From the NCBI GenBank assembly GCA_018376445.1, contig JAHABL010000002.1, forward strand, positions 118,753-182,752: DNA of 64,000 bases. Direction: 5' to 3'. Position 1 is the first letter of the stretch. Each line of letters starts with the position of its first letter. The notes beneath the pieces were generated by a model, which ran no database searches, was not told where the DNA came from, and was given only the letters and a program-made list of their open reading frames with translations. Positions 49,627 through 58,642 of the stretch are shown here, in pieces. The translations under genes and the position numbers were made by a program. This DNA is from Mycobacteriales bacterium (GTDB lineage Bacteria; Actinomycetota; Actinomycetes; Mycobacteriales; Mycobacteriaceae).

Positions 49627-50967
49627 CTAGAGTAGACGCCTTAACAGGGCGAAACACTCCATGTGCGGGGTATTCGGGAATCCATCAAAAACCTGCAGTT
49701 CAGATAAGGTGTAACCGTTTTCCCCCCAGAGTTTTATGTCTCGAGCAAAGGCCGCTGCATCACAGCCAAAATGGAGGACTGTGCGCGGTGCATGCAGTGC
49801 AACGGCAGAAATCACGTCTTTACCTGCCCCCGCACGGGGAGGGTCGAGCACCACGGTAGCGGGCGTCTGGTAGTGAGAAGCAATGTCTCCCTTCAGCCAC
49901 CGTCCGACAGAGCTCTCTACCATCAAAACTTCTGGTCCATCCGAGTCGAAAGTGGCATTTCCTGCTGCTACAGCGGGCCCAGCAACATCCACCGACACGA
50001 TCGGACCAGGCTGGGATGTAGCGAGAGAGAGTGCATGAGCAAATACTCCGCATCCGCCATAGAGATCCCACGCAACCTCACCGGTATCAAGGTCCGCACG
50101 GTCACGAATTAGCTCGGCGTACGTAGTGGCGGCGCCACGGTGGGCTTGCCAGAAAGCCTCTGCAGGTAGGTGCCACTCTCTCCCTAGAACGCGTTGACGA
50201 GCGATTCCCGATCCCGCCAGCACCCGTCGCTGGTGCACCTGCTGAATCCGTGCACGCCGAGAAGTTGCACGTGCGCGGCGAGATGCCTGATAACGATCCT
50301 CGTAACGTGTTAGAGCAATGATGTGCCGTTCTCCATACGAATCTGCGGCCAGCACGAGTTCCGAGTTTGTCCCCGCAAGTGAGACGACGTCATCAGCAAT
50401 TCCCCATTCATCGGGAGAACCGGATAAGAGTGGAACCACCTGTGAGCATTGCTGCGAAATGACCTGATGTGAATGCGCTGCTCGTACACCAACGTCTCCC
50501 CCGCTGGTGATACTCAACCGTTGTCGTACTCGCCACTGCGTAGCAGTGCGCGTGACGTTGTCCGACAGCACGCTAACATTTCCCCTCCATGGGATGTCCT
50601 CTACCGCACCCAATCCGTGGAGGAGGTCCTCGACGATTTGAGCTTTCATCTCCCGTTGGAGACTAATCGCTGCGGAGTCCCAGCTACAGCAACCTGCACC
50701 CGCGGTAGCCGCAGGACACACATGTTCGCCGCGTTCTGGATGAGCCGCATGGATATCGATCACATGTCCGCGCGAAAAGGACTTCTTGTTCTGGGTGATC
50801 TCGATGGTGACGTCCTCGCCGGGGAGTGCTCCCGAGACGAAAATGACTCGCCCTTCATAACGAGCCACCATTTCACCACCGTGTGCAGGGCCTGCACAGG
50901 TTACGCGGATGCGTGAACCAACCCCAGGAGCGGAGACGGCTGGCCCGTCTTGCGGTCTAGCGCTCAC
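49627..50967 (-). CDS. TRAM-domain uracil-C5 RNA methyltransferase (TrmA/RlmCD family)
   Basis: SAM-dependent methylation of a uridine in rRNA or tRNA. An N-terminal TRAM domain (about residues 18-75, with RYEGRVIFVSGALPGEDV), the Rossmann core with DLYGGCGVFAHAL, the DPPRAGAGKDVI motif, and the nucleophile cysteine in LHFGCDAAAFARDI. Cysteines near residue 85-98 may hold an iron-sulfur cluster, though spacing is unlike RlmD. The GTG at 50967 has AAGGAG 6 bases upstream and overlaps the permease stop by 11 bases. 446 residues. Confidence 0.86.
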   Translation of the reverse strand: MSARPQDGPAVSAPGVGSRIRVTCAGPAHGGEMVARYEGRVIFVSGALPGEDVTIEITQNKKSFSRGHVIDIHAAHPERGEHVCPAATAGAGCCSWDSAAISLQREMKAQIVEDLLHGLGAVEDIPWRGNVSVLSDNVTRTATQWRVRQRLSITSGGDVGVRAAHSHQVISQQCSQVVPLLSGSPDEWGIADDVVSLAGTNSELVLAADSYGERHIIALTRYEDRYQASRRARATSRRARIQQVHQRRVLAGSGIARQRVLGREWHLPAEAFWQAHRGAATTYAELIRDRADLDTGEVAWDLYGGCGVFAHALSLATSQPGPIVSVDVAGPAVAAGNATFDSDGPEVLMVESSVGRWLKGDIASHYQTPATVVLDPPRAGAGKDVISAVALHAPRTVLHFGCDAAAFARDIKLWGENGYTLSELQVFDGFPNTPHMECFALLRRLL

Positions 50968-52990
50968 CTTCATCTCCTTCGGGGGTTTCTGGGGTAACCA
51001 CAATGACGTCCTCGCGGGCGTCGGCTGCGGCGCCTACCGCCTCCATATCGAAGTGATTCTCGTCGAGGAGGAATGGAACGACGGTAACAGATACGCCCGG
51101 CTCACGCACCAACCTCTTTAGCATGAGGTTCGTTACTTCGTTATGGGCAATAGACTCCCACCAGTGTTTTACCACCAACTGTGGAATATAGACGTTCACC
51201 ACGTCGCGAGGATTGTGTGCCCGAATTCGACGAATGTAGCGAACTACTGGGCCGAGAATTGTCCGATAAGGGGCCTCTAAAACTTTCAGAGGAATATCCA
51301 TTTCGGACTTTGTCCACGCTTCGACGAGCTTTCTGGTCTTCGCATCATCAATATTGACGGTGATAGCTTCCACAGCATCTGGCCGGGCAGCACGCGCGTA
51401 AGCCAAAGCTCGACGAGTTGGAAGGTGTAGGCCAAAGACGATGACGAGTGCATGAGTTCGGGATGGCGCCATCCCCTGCCAACGCGCATCAGCGAGACGC
51501 TTCTTTACTTTTGCGTAGTGCCGACCGAAGGAGAGGAGGACGAAGGTAATGATAACGATAGCGAGGATCGAGGCCCATCCACCTCGGATGAACTTAAAGA
51601 TCACCGAGAGCAAGAGGACCGTTGCGAGCAGAAGAGCAGTAATAAGTGCCAGTGCCATACCGCTTCGAGCACGCGCAATTTTGCGGGGGGTGCGTGCCGC
51701 TCGCAGGTGACGTATCCAATGTTTAACCATCGCAATCTGGGCGACAAGAAAGGCCCAAAGGGACCCTAATGCGTAAAGCTCGAGCAGGCGCCGTGGTTGC
51801 CCATTAGTGAGCGCAAGCGCCAATACCACCAGAATAGCGAGAGAGAAAATACCCCCGTTGTGCGTGAGACGGCGACCTCGGTAGGAAAGGAACTGCGGTA
51901 GGAAGCCATCCTTTGCAACGTGCATCGTTAGTGAGGGGAAACTGATGAATACCGCAAGGGCAGCGACCATAAGAACCAGCGCTGACGCCAGCATAACTAC
52001 CCATTCCATGAAGGGGTAGTCCGGGAACACCGCGGAGGCGAGCTGTACAAGCAGGGGTTGTTGCACATAACCGGCAGGCGAGCCCGGAAGTTGACGAAGT
52101 GGGTCACTAACAAAGGAGACTTGGCTAGCCCAGGAAAGTACCACCACTCCCACCAGGAGTCCAAAGGTAGTCGAAGCAGAGAGAGCCAAAATTCGCGAGG
52201 CATTTCGGTTCTGTGGCTTGTTGAGAATCTCCATCCCGTTGTTGACGCTTTCAACACCGGAAAGTGCTGTGGCACCAATTGCTATCCCGCCTGCTAGCAA
52301 CATAAGCACAGCTTCAGCAGGTGCGTTAGAGACCCCGCCTGCGAAACTCGCCGAAGGTGTCAGACCATAGGTGCCGGACACTGCCACAATGGAGTTACCC
52401 ATGGCAGCTCGGACTGCTCCACCCACCAGCAGGACAATGAGGACGAGAATGAAGAAGCCGGTGGGTAAGAGGGTCGCCCAGGCGGAATTGGCATAACCAC
52501 GCATACTGACCCAGAGAAGAATAACCAGGATGCCTGCCGCGATGAGGGGGGTGTAAGGCATAACACCCGGTGTAATACCGGCAAACATATGCACCATCAT
52601 GCTCAAACACAACGCCACGGTGAGGACGTAATCGACCATAAACCCAGCTGCTACGCTAGCTGCAGTCCGGTAGCCCAAGTTGTGTTTGACGACCTGGTAG
52701 TCGCCTCCCCCACCTGGGTAGATGCGGATAATGGTCTGCTGCGCACCTACCACGAGGAGAAGGAGGAACGCGATGGCCAATCCAACACCTAGCCCCCACG
52801 TGATGGCGGAAGCACCCGCAACTGCCAACACCATGAGAACAAACTGGGGGACGTACGCGACAGAACTCAGCATGTTCGCAGTAAATAGAGACGCCGCGAG
52901 CTGATTGGGAAGGAGAATCTGATGAGACTCATCGCTACGAATTCGGGAGCCCAAAAGCAACCCTTTTGCGCGGCGTGACAGATTCATCAT
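50957..52990 (-). CDS. APC-superfamily transporter, KimA-like potassium importer
   Basis: About twelve membrane helices (residues ~30-470) of the APC superfamily with TASL-like N-terminal SLFTANMLSSVAYVP and the GGGGDYQVVKHNLG segment, then a ~190-residue cytosolic domain (GLHLPTRRALAYARA, PYRTILGPVVRYI, IPQLVVKHWWESI). Annotated as an amino-acid permease by default, but the cytosolic domain and length recall Bacillus KimA, a K+/H+ symporter controlled by c-di-AMP. Two TrkA genes are divergently encoded next door. Potassium as substrate is inference. Confidence 0.75.
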   Translation of the reverse strand: MMNLSRRAKGLLLGSRIRSDESHQILLPNQLAASLFTANMLSSVAYVPQFVLMVLAVAGASAITWGLGVGLAIAFLLLLVVGAQQTIIRIYPGGGGDYQVVKHNLGYRTAASVAAGFMVDYVLTVALCLSMMVHMFAGITPGVMPYTPLIAAGILVILLWVSMRGYANSAWATLLPTGFFILVLIVLLVGGAVRAAMGNSIVAVSGTYGLTPSASFAGGVSNAPAEAVLMLLAGGIAIGATALSGVESVNNGMEILNKPQNRNASRILALSASTTFGLLVGVVVLSWASQVSFVSDPLRQLPGSPAGYVQQPLLVQLASAVFPDYPFMEWVVMLASALVLMVAALAVFISFPSLTMHVAKDGFLPQFLSYRGRRLTHNGGIFSLAILVVLALALTNGQPRRLLELYALGSLWAFLVAQIAMVKHWIRHLRAARTPRKIARARSGMALALITALLLATVLLLSVIFKFIRGGWASILAIVIITFVLLSFGRHYAKVKKRLADARWQGMAPSRTHALVIVFGLHLPTRRALAYARAARPDAVEAITVNIDDAKTRKLVEAWTKSEMDIPLKVLEAPYRTILGPVVRYIRRIRAHNPRDVVNVYIPQLVVKHWWESIAHNEVTNLMLKRLVREPGVSVTVVPFLLDENHFDMEAVGAAADAREDVIVVTPETPEGDEGER

Positions 52991-53136
52991 GAGTTTCCCA
53001 TCAACAGATTTCAGTACTCGAGCCTATCCAGAGTTCATGTAGCGATCCGCTGGCTAAGCAGTTTCTCAACTTTAGAATATAGGTTAGAAGCTACCAAGCG
53101 GGGTGAATCCCCAGCGATCATCCAGAGGAGAGCACT

Positions 53137-53805
53137 GTGTTCGTGGTGATTATGGGCTGTGGCCGTGTGGGTCGCTCGCTCGCAGCAAGAATGGAAGCTC
53201 TCGGCCACAATGTCAGCGTTATCGATGTCAAGAGTGAAGCTCTTGCCAAACTAGGTAATGATTTTCACGGTAAACGTGTACTGGGACAGGGATTCGACCG
53301 GAATGTTCTCACCGAGGCGGGAATTACTGAAGCGGACGCTTTCGCGGCGGTATCGAGCGGTGACAACACCAACATTATTGCTGCTCGGGTAGCTCGTGAA
53401 GAGTTCAATGTGGACCGGGTGATTGCTCGCATCTACGACGGGCGCCGAGCCGAAATCTACGAACGTTTGGGCATTCCCACCATCGCGACTGTGCCTTGGG
53501 CAGCGGACCGTTTGCTCCACATGATCACTGGGGAGGGTGTGGGCAGCACACTCTCCGATCCATCCGGACAGATTTCTGTCGTGGAACTGGTTCTTCATGT
53601 CGATTGGGTGGGCAAACCGCTCAGTGAATTGGAAAAAGCTACTGGAGGTCGCTGTGCATTCATTGTGAGAGCGGGACGGGCCGCTATCCCCACATCACGG
53701 ACACGCATTCAAGCTGAAGACCATGTGTGGCTATCAGTACTGAGCGAGAAAGAGCAGCGCGCGGTCGCAATTGGCAGAATCGCGCCACAGGAGGTGGAAG
53801 TCTAA
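53137..53805 (+). CDS. trkA: TrkA-family K+ channel/transporter regulator (first copy)
   Basis: RCK/KTN-domain protein that gates potassium transporters by binding NAD(H) or nucleotides. GTG start; N-terminal Rossmann domain (VVIMGCGRVGRSLAARM, VSVIDVKSEAL) and a C-terminal TrkA-C domain (about residues 135-215). 222 residues. AGAGGAG upstream of the start; a TATAGG-like -10 lies 40-50 bases further up. Matches CeoB of M. tuberculosis by sequence and position. Overlaps the next gene by one base (TAATG). Confidence 0.9.
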   Translation: MFVVIMGCGRVGRSLAARMEALGHNVSVIDVKSEALAKLGNDFHGKRVLGQGFDRNVLTEAGITEADAFAAVSSGDNTNIIAARVAREEFNVDRVIARIYDGRRAEIYERLGIPTIATVPWAADRLLHMITGEGVGSTLSDPSGQISVVELVLHVDWVGKPLSELEKATGGRCAFIVRAGRAAIPTSRTRIQAEDHVWLSVLSEKEQRAVAIGRIAPQEVEV

Positions 53806-54551
53806 TGCGAATCGCAATCGCCGGAGCAAGTGGTGTCGGTATCTCCATTGCTCATGAACTCGTCAAAAGTGGGCATTCCGTGTTTATACTCGAGCCGGAT
53901 GAGGCCAGATTACGGCCTCAACTCATTCCAGACGCCCGCTGGGTTCACATGGATGTTTGTGAGGTTCGTGCGCTGGAGGAGCTCCGGCTGGAGAAGTTTG
54001 ATGTCGTCGTCGCTGCCACTGGAGATGACAAAGCTAACCTCGTTTTGAGCTTGCTAGCGAAAACGGAATTTGGGGTTCCTCGGGTAGTTGCCCGTGTTAA
54101 TGACGCTCGCAACGAGTGGCTGTTTGATGAGTCGTGGGGGGTGGATGAAATGGTGTCTACGCCGCAACTACTGGCGTCTGTCGTAGAGCAGGTGATTAAT
54201 GTCGGTGAGCTGGTACGGCTTATGCCGCTCCGCAGGGGAGACGTGGACCTTTTAGGAATTCGTCTCCCCAGCCGTACACACTTGGCGGGGAAGAAAGTTG
54301 GGCGGTTCCATTTCCCTCGTGATGGGGTTTTAGTTGCTATTGTGCGCGATAACAACGTCATTGTGCCGAGGCCGGATGATGCCCTCGAACCCGGTGATGA
54401 GCTCCTCTTCGTTGCGAATCGTTCGGCGCAAGAAGAGCTCGCCGCACTCGTGTGCCAGAACAGTCCCAAAGCTGTCAATGACACCTACGAGGCAGCCACA
54501 AACGCCGGTACTACTCCGCTGGACTCGAGTGAGTCGAATCTTCTTCACTAG
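53805..54551 (+). CDS. trkB: TrkA-family K+ transporter regulator (second copy)
   Basis: Second RCK protein, CeoC-like, probably a partner of the first. N-terminal MRIAIAGASGVGISIAHEL (glycine motif GASGVG rather than GxGxxG), FILEPDEAR, then a TrkA-C domain near residues 135-215 and a ~30-residue polar tail. 248 residues from the ATG overlapping the previous stop. Its 3' end overlaps the convergent DUF3159 gene by 41 bases, so the tail may be short on selection for both frames. Confidence 0.88.
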   Translation: MRIAIAGASGVGISIAHELVKSGHSVFILEPDEARLRPQLIPDARWVHMDVCEVRALEELRLEKFDVVVAATGDDKANLVLSLLAKTEFGVPRVVARVNDARNEWLFDESWGVDEMVSTPQLLASVVEQVINVGELVRLMPLRRGDVDLLGIRLPSRTHLAGKKVGRFHFPRDGVLVAIVRDNNVIVPRPDDALEPGDELLFVANRSAQEELAALVCQNSPKAVNDTYEAATNAGTTPLDSSESNLLH

Positions 54552-55269
54552 TTACCGTCTCAACCACTGGCGCCGATTCTGCCACGGTCGTTTTTCGTAT
54601 CGCCCATACGGAGACAACAACAGCCAGAATTGTCAGCGGCCATCCCATGACGATACGAGTGACTCCTAGGGCGGTAGCCGCATCCTCCGCATAAAGCCAT
54701 TGCTGAACAACAAATCGTGCTGCGAATACAAGTGCCCATGCAAGCGTGGCAAGGTCGTACCAGCGACGGCGATTCTTATCTGCACGCCAATCCTGACTGA
54801 GCCCGTTCAATGCGTTCCACAAAACACCAACGATGGGCCAGCGGGCGATCATCGAAATGATGGAGAGAATGGCATAGGCCGCCGATACCCAAATTCCCCA
54901 GACGAAATATCCTTTTGCATTACCCATTCGATAGGCGATGAATGCACATAGCGCCACGGTGAAGAATCCAGATACCGCCGGAGTCAGTTTCTCTTTGCGA
55001 AACAGTCTGGCGCAGAAGACTACAAGTGCTACTGCGAGCGCTACCCAGATCGCGGGCTGTAGCCCTTTCCATGCATTGACGGGGACAAAGATGAGGACAG
55101 GCAAAGTCGAGTAGACCAAGCCCTGCCAGCCTCCCATACGCTCGAGCAAGGTTTCTTCGATTTCCGCCTGGACAGGGTCCTCGGTGTGAGGATCACCCTC
55201 TATCCCAGCTGAAGGGAGTGAGGTGTAGTCGTCAGCGGGGTGGGGATCAGTGGGCTCTAGTGCAGTCAT
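54511..55269 (-). CDS. DUF3159 integral membrane protein
   Basis: Conserved actinobacterial membrane protein of unknown function. The ATG at 55269 overlaps the stop of the upstream OB-fold gene (ATGA); the open frame upstream of it is unsupported. 252 residues: an acidic ~50-residue N-terminus, then LLERMGGWQGLVYSTLPVLIFV and about six membrane helices, including NALNGLSQDWRADKNRRR in a loop, and a polar C-terminal tail. Equivalent to Rv2693c by position and features (from memory). Confidence 0.8.
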   Translation of the reverse strand: MTALEPTDPHPADDYTSLPSAGIEGDPHTEDPVQAEIEETLLERMGGWQGLVYSTLPVLIFVPVNAWKGLQPAIWVALAVALVVFCARLFRKEKLTPAVSGFFTVALCAFIAYRMGNAKGYFVWGIWVSAAYAILSIISMIARWPIVGVLWNALNGLSQDWRADKNRRRWYDLATLAWALVFAARFVVQQWLYAEDAATALGVTRIVMGWPLTILAVVVSVWAIRKTTVAESAPVVETVTSEEDSTHSSPAE

Positions 55270-55550
55270 GACAGCAATTCGTAGCGTGGATTGTAGATAG
55301 CCAAATCTCGCCCATGCAGTGCGACACGTCCCTCGACTTGAACATGCCGTCCGGTGTCTATACCGGGAATGGTGTGACGCCCCATCCAATGAAGCTCAAT
55401 AACTCCTGAGTCATCATAAAGATGTGCTTCTACGCCACAGGGTGCGTGAGGAGCACTGACTGTCACCATGCTAATTGTCCCAGTGATAGTCACTTTGTCA
55501 CCGAGCCGACACTCCTCAATAGGGGTAATGCGGTTATGCAGGACATTCAT
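55266..55550 (-). CDS. Small OB-fold nucleic-acid-binding protein
   Basis: 94 residues with a five-strand OB-fold pattern: GDKVTITGTISMVTV, YDDSGVIELHWMG, GRHVQVEGRVALHG, NPRYELL. Resembles RecG/RecO-type wedge OB domains. Corresponds to Rv2694c. GAGG lies 9 bases before the ATG, with a TATACA -10-like hexamer further upstream. Co-transcribed with DUF3159. Whether it binds DNA, RNA or neither is not shown by the sequence. Confidence 0.82.
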   Translation of the reverse strand: MNVLHNRITPIEECRLGDKVTITGTISMVTVSAPHAPCGVEAHLYDDSGVIELHWMGRHTIPGIDTGRHVQVEGRVALHGRDLAIYNPRYELLS

Positions 55551-55673
55551 AACAACGTACCTCGAAGGCGGGGGCTACCTGTATAAGACGTTGCAAGTCT
55601 AGCGTTCCTGCTAAGAAAAATCCTCATCGCTTCACCACCGCCCAGCTTCCCGGAGCCTTGATCTCCCGGACAG

Positions 55674-55685
55674 TACACTGACCAT
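55674..55685 (+). promoter_or_regulatory. -10 element for leaderless hydrolase transcript
   Basis: TACACT at 55674-55679 ends 6 bases before the ATG at 55686, with no ribosome site between. Confidence 0.6.
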
Positions 55686-56468
55686 ATGGTCCGGTCTCTC
55701 CTCACTCCCCCCGCACTACCCGAGTTACGGCCGCCCCTGTGTGTTATCGCCCTGCCGGGGACGGGGTTTGACGCTCAGTTTTCGCGCCGAGCCTTCTCCC
55801 TGTTAGCTGCAGAGTTATCCGCCCGACTGGTGGCCGTCGATCCTCGACCGGGTCATTTACTGGAAGGATTTCTTGGTGATGTCAATGGCGTTCTCGAGGA
55901 AGCCCTCCAAACGGGTGAACGGGTTGTCATTGTCGGCGTGTCTATTGGAGCAATTGCTGCATGCCGCATTGCGTTACACGAATCCCGCCGGGAAAATGCG
56001 CTCGCCGCTGGTTCATCACCACTGACAGCGGTAGTAGCGCTTATGGCACCGTGGACTGGAGAGGGGTTTCACACCGCACCAGCAGCACTGTCTGCTGCCG
56101 CAACAGCAGCTGCGCTTGACGAGCTAGGGATTGCCAAAGTACGGGCAACAATGGTCGCATCCTCTCCCCATTGGCTATCTGCTCTCCAGGATCCTTGCTG
56201 GGAACGATATAGTGACGAGCTAGCGGTGCTTATGCGAGAGGCAGCGGTAACACCCTCCCTTAGCCTTGCAGAGTTCACCCGCATCAGGATGCCGGTGGGG
56301 GTGGTATGTGTTGACGACGATCCTCTCCATCCAGCGAGCGTAGGACAAGAATGGGCGGCCGCACTGCACAACAGCGCAACCGCCCATATTTGTTTGTCAG
56401 ATATCGAGAAGGATGTTGCTATCTTCAGCCGAGCTAGCCTTGCTCTGCTATCTGAGCTGCTTTCTTAG
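55686..56468 (+). CDS. Alpha/beta-hydrolase-fold protein
   Basis: 260 residues with an alpha/beta hydrolase pattern: strand and oxyanion region VIALPGTGFDAQFSRR, nucleophile elbow GVSIGAIAACRIAL (G-x-S-x-G), and late acidic VGVVCVDDDPLHPA that could supply Asp; a catalytic His may be in the C-terminal ATAHICLSDIEKD. Corresponds by position to Rv2695. Substrate unknown. TACACT 6 bases before the ATG suggests a leaderless mRNA. Its stop overlaps the convergent DUF3710 stop by 4 bases. Confidence 0.75.
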   Translation: MVRSLLTPPALPELRPPLCVIALPGTGFDAQFSRRAFSLLAAELSARLVAVDPRPGHLLEGFLGDVNGVLEEALQTGERVVIVGVSIGAIAACRIALHESRRENALAAGSSPLTAVVALMAPWTGEGFHTAPAALSAAATAAALDELGIAKVRATMVASSPHWLSALQDPCWERYSDELAVLMREAAVTPSLSLAEFTRIRMPVGVVCVDDDPLHPASVGQEWAAALHNSATAHICLSDIEKDVAIFSRASLALLSELLS

Positions 56469-57277
56469 GACTCGGGACCGTCAAATTGTTGGAGTGCTTC
56501 GCCACGATCTGCCGACATACGCCGACGCGCTTGTTCTGCCGCTACCTTTGCAGCTTCCTGCTGTCGAAGCTGTTCTGCTTGGACTTGCTCGAGAATCTCC
56601 GTGGGTAGTACCAAAGGAATGGGGGTACGAGCAGGCATCGCGTTCATACCCCGACGGACCACCGTATGAGCAAACACTGTTCGTGCAATTTCTGCAGATT
56701 GCTCAGCATCTGCAGCATTGCTGACGACCACCGTTCGAAGCATCCAGCGTGGTCCATCGGCACCGATGAAGCGAATTACTGAGTTCGGTGCAGCCCCTAC
56801 CACCTCACGTCCCCAGGGACCATCTTGGATAGATACTTTGGCGCCTTGTGCCCGCAGACCATCTGCCAGCTCGGAAGCGACCATACGCCACTGCCCGCCA
56901 GACTTCGGTGCTGAGTATGCGTCCATCGTGATATGACCGCTACCTACTAGGATATGCACAGCAAGACTCCCGTCAGCAGACGTTTCAATCTGCAGCTGTG
57001 CGTCCACAGGTGCTACAAAGGCATAAGCACCGAAGTCGGCGATCCCCGCACCTTCTTCGTTAGGGTCAAGAAGTTCGGTCAAGCCACCATCCGACTCATC
57101 GAATGGCCCCACTCCATGGTCTACCCGTGCCTTATGGTGGTCAGAGGGCGACACGGGGTGGGTAGCGCTATTTCCAGATTCCTCCGGGGACGCTGCTTCT
57201 TTTACAGAGCTAGCATCCTCGGTCTGAGGAGTCGGTTTGGCTGTAGCCTTCTTTTTCTTCTTTCCGATGCCAAACAT
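56465..57277 (-). CDS. DUF3710-family protein
   Basis: Conserved actinobacterial protein of unknown function, 270 residues. A Lys/Thr-rich N-terminus (MFGIGKKKKKATAKP) leads into a low-complexity acidic linker, then a globular region (about 60-235) with DFGAYAFVAPVDAQLQIE, GGQWRMVASELADGLRAQG and GPRWMLRTVVV, and a charged C-terminal helix. It begins 3 bases after the dut stop, matching the dut-Rv2696c arrangement. Confidence 0.82.
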   Translation of the reverse strand: MFGIGKKKKKATAKPTPQTEDASSVKEAASPEESGNSATHPVSPSDHHKARVDHGVGPFDESDGGLTELLDPNEEGAGIADFGAYAFVAPVDAQLQIETSADGSLAVHILVGSGHITMDAYSAPKSGGQWRMVASELADGLRAQGAKVSIQDGPWGREVVGAAPNSVIRFIGADGPRWMLRTVVVSNAADAEQSAEIARTVFAHTVVRRGMNAMPARTPIPLVLPTEILEQVQAEQLRQQEAAKVAAEQARRRMSADRGEALQQFDGPES

Positions 57278-57280
57278 TCG

Positions 57281-57757
57281 TTAGCTTTCTTCCAGCGTTG
57301 AATGACCGCCGGTGGAACCGTAGCCGCCCTCTCCACGGTCAGAATCATCGAGTGAGTCAACTTCGTTAAAGGTAAACATTTCCACGCGCTGGACAAGCAT
57401 CTGGGCTATACGGTCGCCACGCTTAATGCGAATCGAGTTATGGGGATCGAGATTAATGAGACAGACCTTGATCTCACCGCGGTAACCGGCGTCGATGGTA
57501 CCGGGGGCGTTCACGATCGAAAGGCCGTTGTGGGCTGCTAGACCAGACCGGGGATTAATGAGACCCACAGTGCCAAAAGGCAATTCAATCGCGATACCGG
57601 TGCGTACCAGTTCACGCTGACCGGGTTCGAGCACTACGGTTTCGGCGGAGTACAGGTCGACACCAGCGTCACCGGCGTGCGCACGCACAGGGACGGGGAG
57701 CTTGGGGTCGAGGCGGACAATGTCAACGATGCAAGAGTCAGATGTGAGTTCGGACAT
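57281..57757 (-). CDS. dut: dUTP diphosphatase (trimeric dUTPase)
   Basis: Hydrolyses dUTP to dUMP, keeping uracil out of DNA and supplying thymidylate synthesis. Motifs: [10 protein letters not shown] (I), PRSGLA (II), [11 protein letters not shown] (III), [10 protein letters not shown] (IV) and [11 protein letters not shown] (V), where the usual Phe of motif V is Tyr. The ATG at 57757 gives 158 residues; there is no ribosome site, but TACACT lies 7 bases upstream, suggesting a leaderless transcript. The next gene, DUF3710, follows closely. Confidence 0.95.
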   Translation of the reverse strand: MSELTSDSCIVDIVRLDPKLPVPVRAHAGDAGVDLYSAETVVLEPGQRELVRTGIAIELPFGTVGLINPRSGLAAHNGLSIVNAPGTIDAGYRGEIKVCLINLDPHNSIRIKRGDRIAQMLVQRVEMFTFNEVDSLDDSDRGEGGYGSTGGHSTLEES

Positions 57758-57770
57758 AGTGTCGAGTGTA
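57758..57770 (-). promoter_or_regulatory. -10 element for leaderless dut transcript
   Basis: On the minus strand TACACT (57770-57765) ends 7 bases before the dut ATG at 57757, with no Shine-Dalgarno in between. Confidence 0.6.
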
Positions 57771-57890
57771 CCGGCGATTGACACTCGCGCGGGAGGGGTC
57801 TCAAAGAGTTTCCCTACCACCGGGATAACCTCGCATTTTGGTGGCTATATGACGGAAACTAATGTTTCTCACATTCGAAAGAAATACGAC

Positions 57891-57924
57891 AAAAGCCACG
57901 TAAAGAACTCTCTACGTGGCTTTT
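57891..57924 (-). terminator. Terminator after DUF4193 gene
   Basis: Positions 57891-57902 and 57913-57924 form a perfect 12-bp stem with a 10-base loop, flanked by A-run/T-run so that the transcript in either direction ends in U residues. It lies about 57 bases past the DUF4193 stop. Confidence 0.85.
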
Positions 57925-57980
57925 TGGGAGAATGGAGCGATAGAACGAAATGCCAGTCTGCTGTGCGAGGAAACGTTTCG

Positions 57981-58286
57981 CTATCCTGCACAGTCTTGGC
58001 ACACCATGGTACCGTCCTCTTCGACATAAGCAAGCCGGCTAATGTGCTGTACGAGGAAGCAGACACCGCAGGTGAATTCATCCTTTTGTTTTGGGACGAC
58101 TCGTACGGTGAGTTCTTCATCAGACAGATCAGCACCAGGCAGCTCGTACGACTCAGCAGTATCGACCTCGTCAATCTCCGCGGAGCCAGCTTGGCTTTCT
58201 CCCCGTCCTGCCTGCAGTTCTTCCAGAGAACTACTTTCAAGACCCTCGGCATCGTTATTACGCGGTGCGTCGTAGTCAGTCGCCAT
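57981..58286 (-). CDS. DUF4193 zinc-ribbon protein
   Basis: 101 residues; a very acidic N-terminal two-thirds (about residues 1-65) and a C-terminal zinc-ribbon with CGVC and CQDC pairs at about residues 73-76 and 96-99. Conserved in actinobacteria next to dut (Rv2699c by position); function unknown, though the family is reported as essential or highly expressed in some mycobacteria as I recall. AAGGATTGAGCAATT precedes the ATG. In M. tuberculosis a DUF3093 gene lies between it and dut; here it is absent. Confidence 0.85.
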   Translation of the reverse strand: MATDYDAPRNNDAEGLESSSLEELQAGRGESQAGSAEIDEVDTAESYELPGADLSDEELTVRVVPKQKDEFTCGVCFLVQHISRLAYVEEDGTMVCQDCAG

Positions 58287-58642
58287 AATTGCTCAATCCT
58301 TAATCGTCACAATGAGAGACGAGACGGTGCCTATGCACACAAATCGCGGGTGCGATTCGACAACGGCATACTACAGAAAGATATCGACCAATGCTAGCGA
58401 ACAAGGGGATTTCTCGACATCTTTCTCTTGCAGAGATTCTCGCCATTTGGTTCAAGCTGCTGAACTGCAATTTTCTCTACGAATGAAAAGTGGGCGGCCC
58501 ATGCTTCCCAAGAACCGCCATTCATTGCCGTAGCTCACTGTGCTCTTGGCCTCCTGCGGGGTGTATGTGGCCGCTGGCTCTAACGACGGTGACGAGATGC
58601 GCTTGTTTTTCTTTCGTAAATCCACTTGATTAGCGTGACAAT

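Noticed and set aside
58312..58533. 73-codon plus-strand frame in the same gap
   Set aside because: No ribosome site, low-complexity polar content, no family resemblance; looks like chance.
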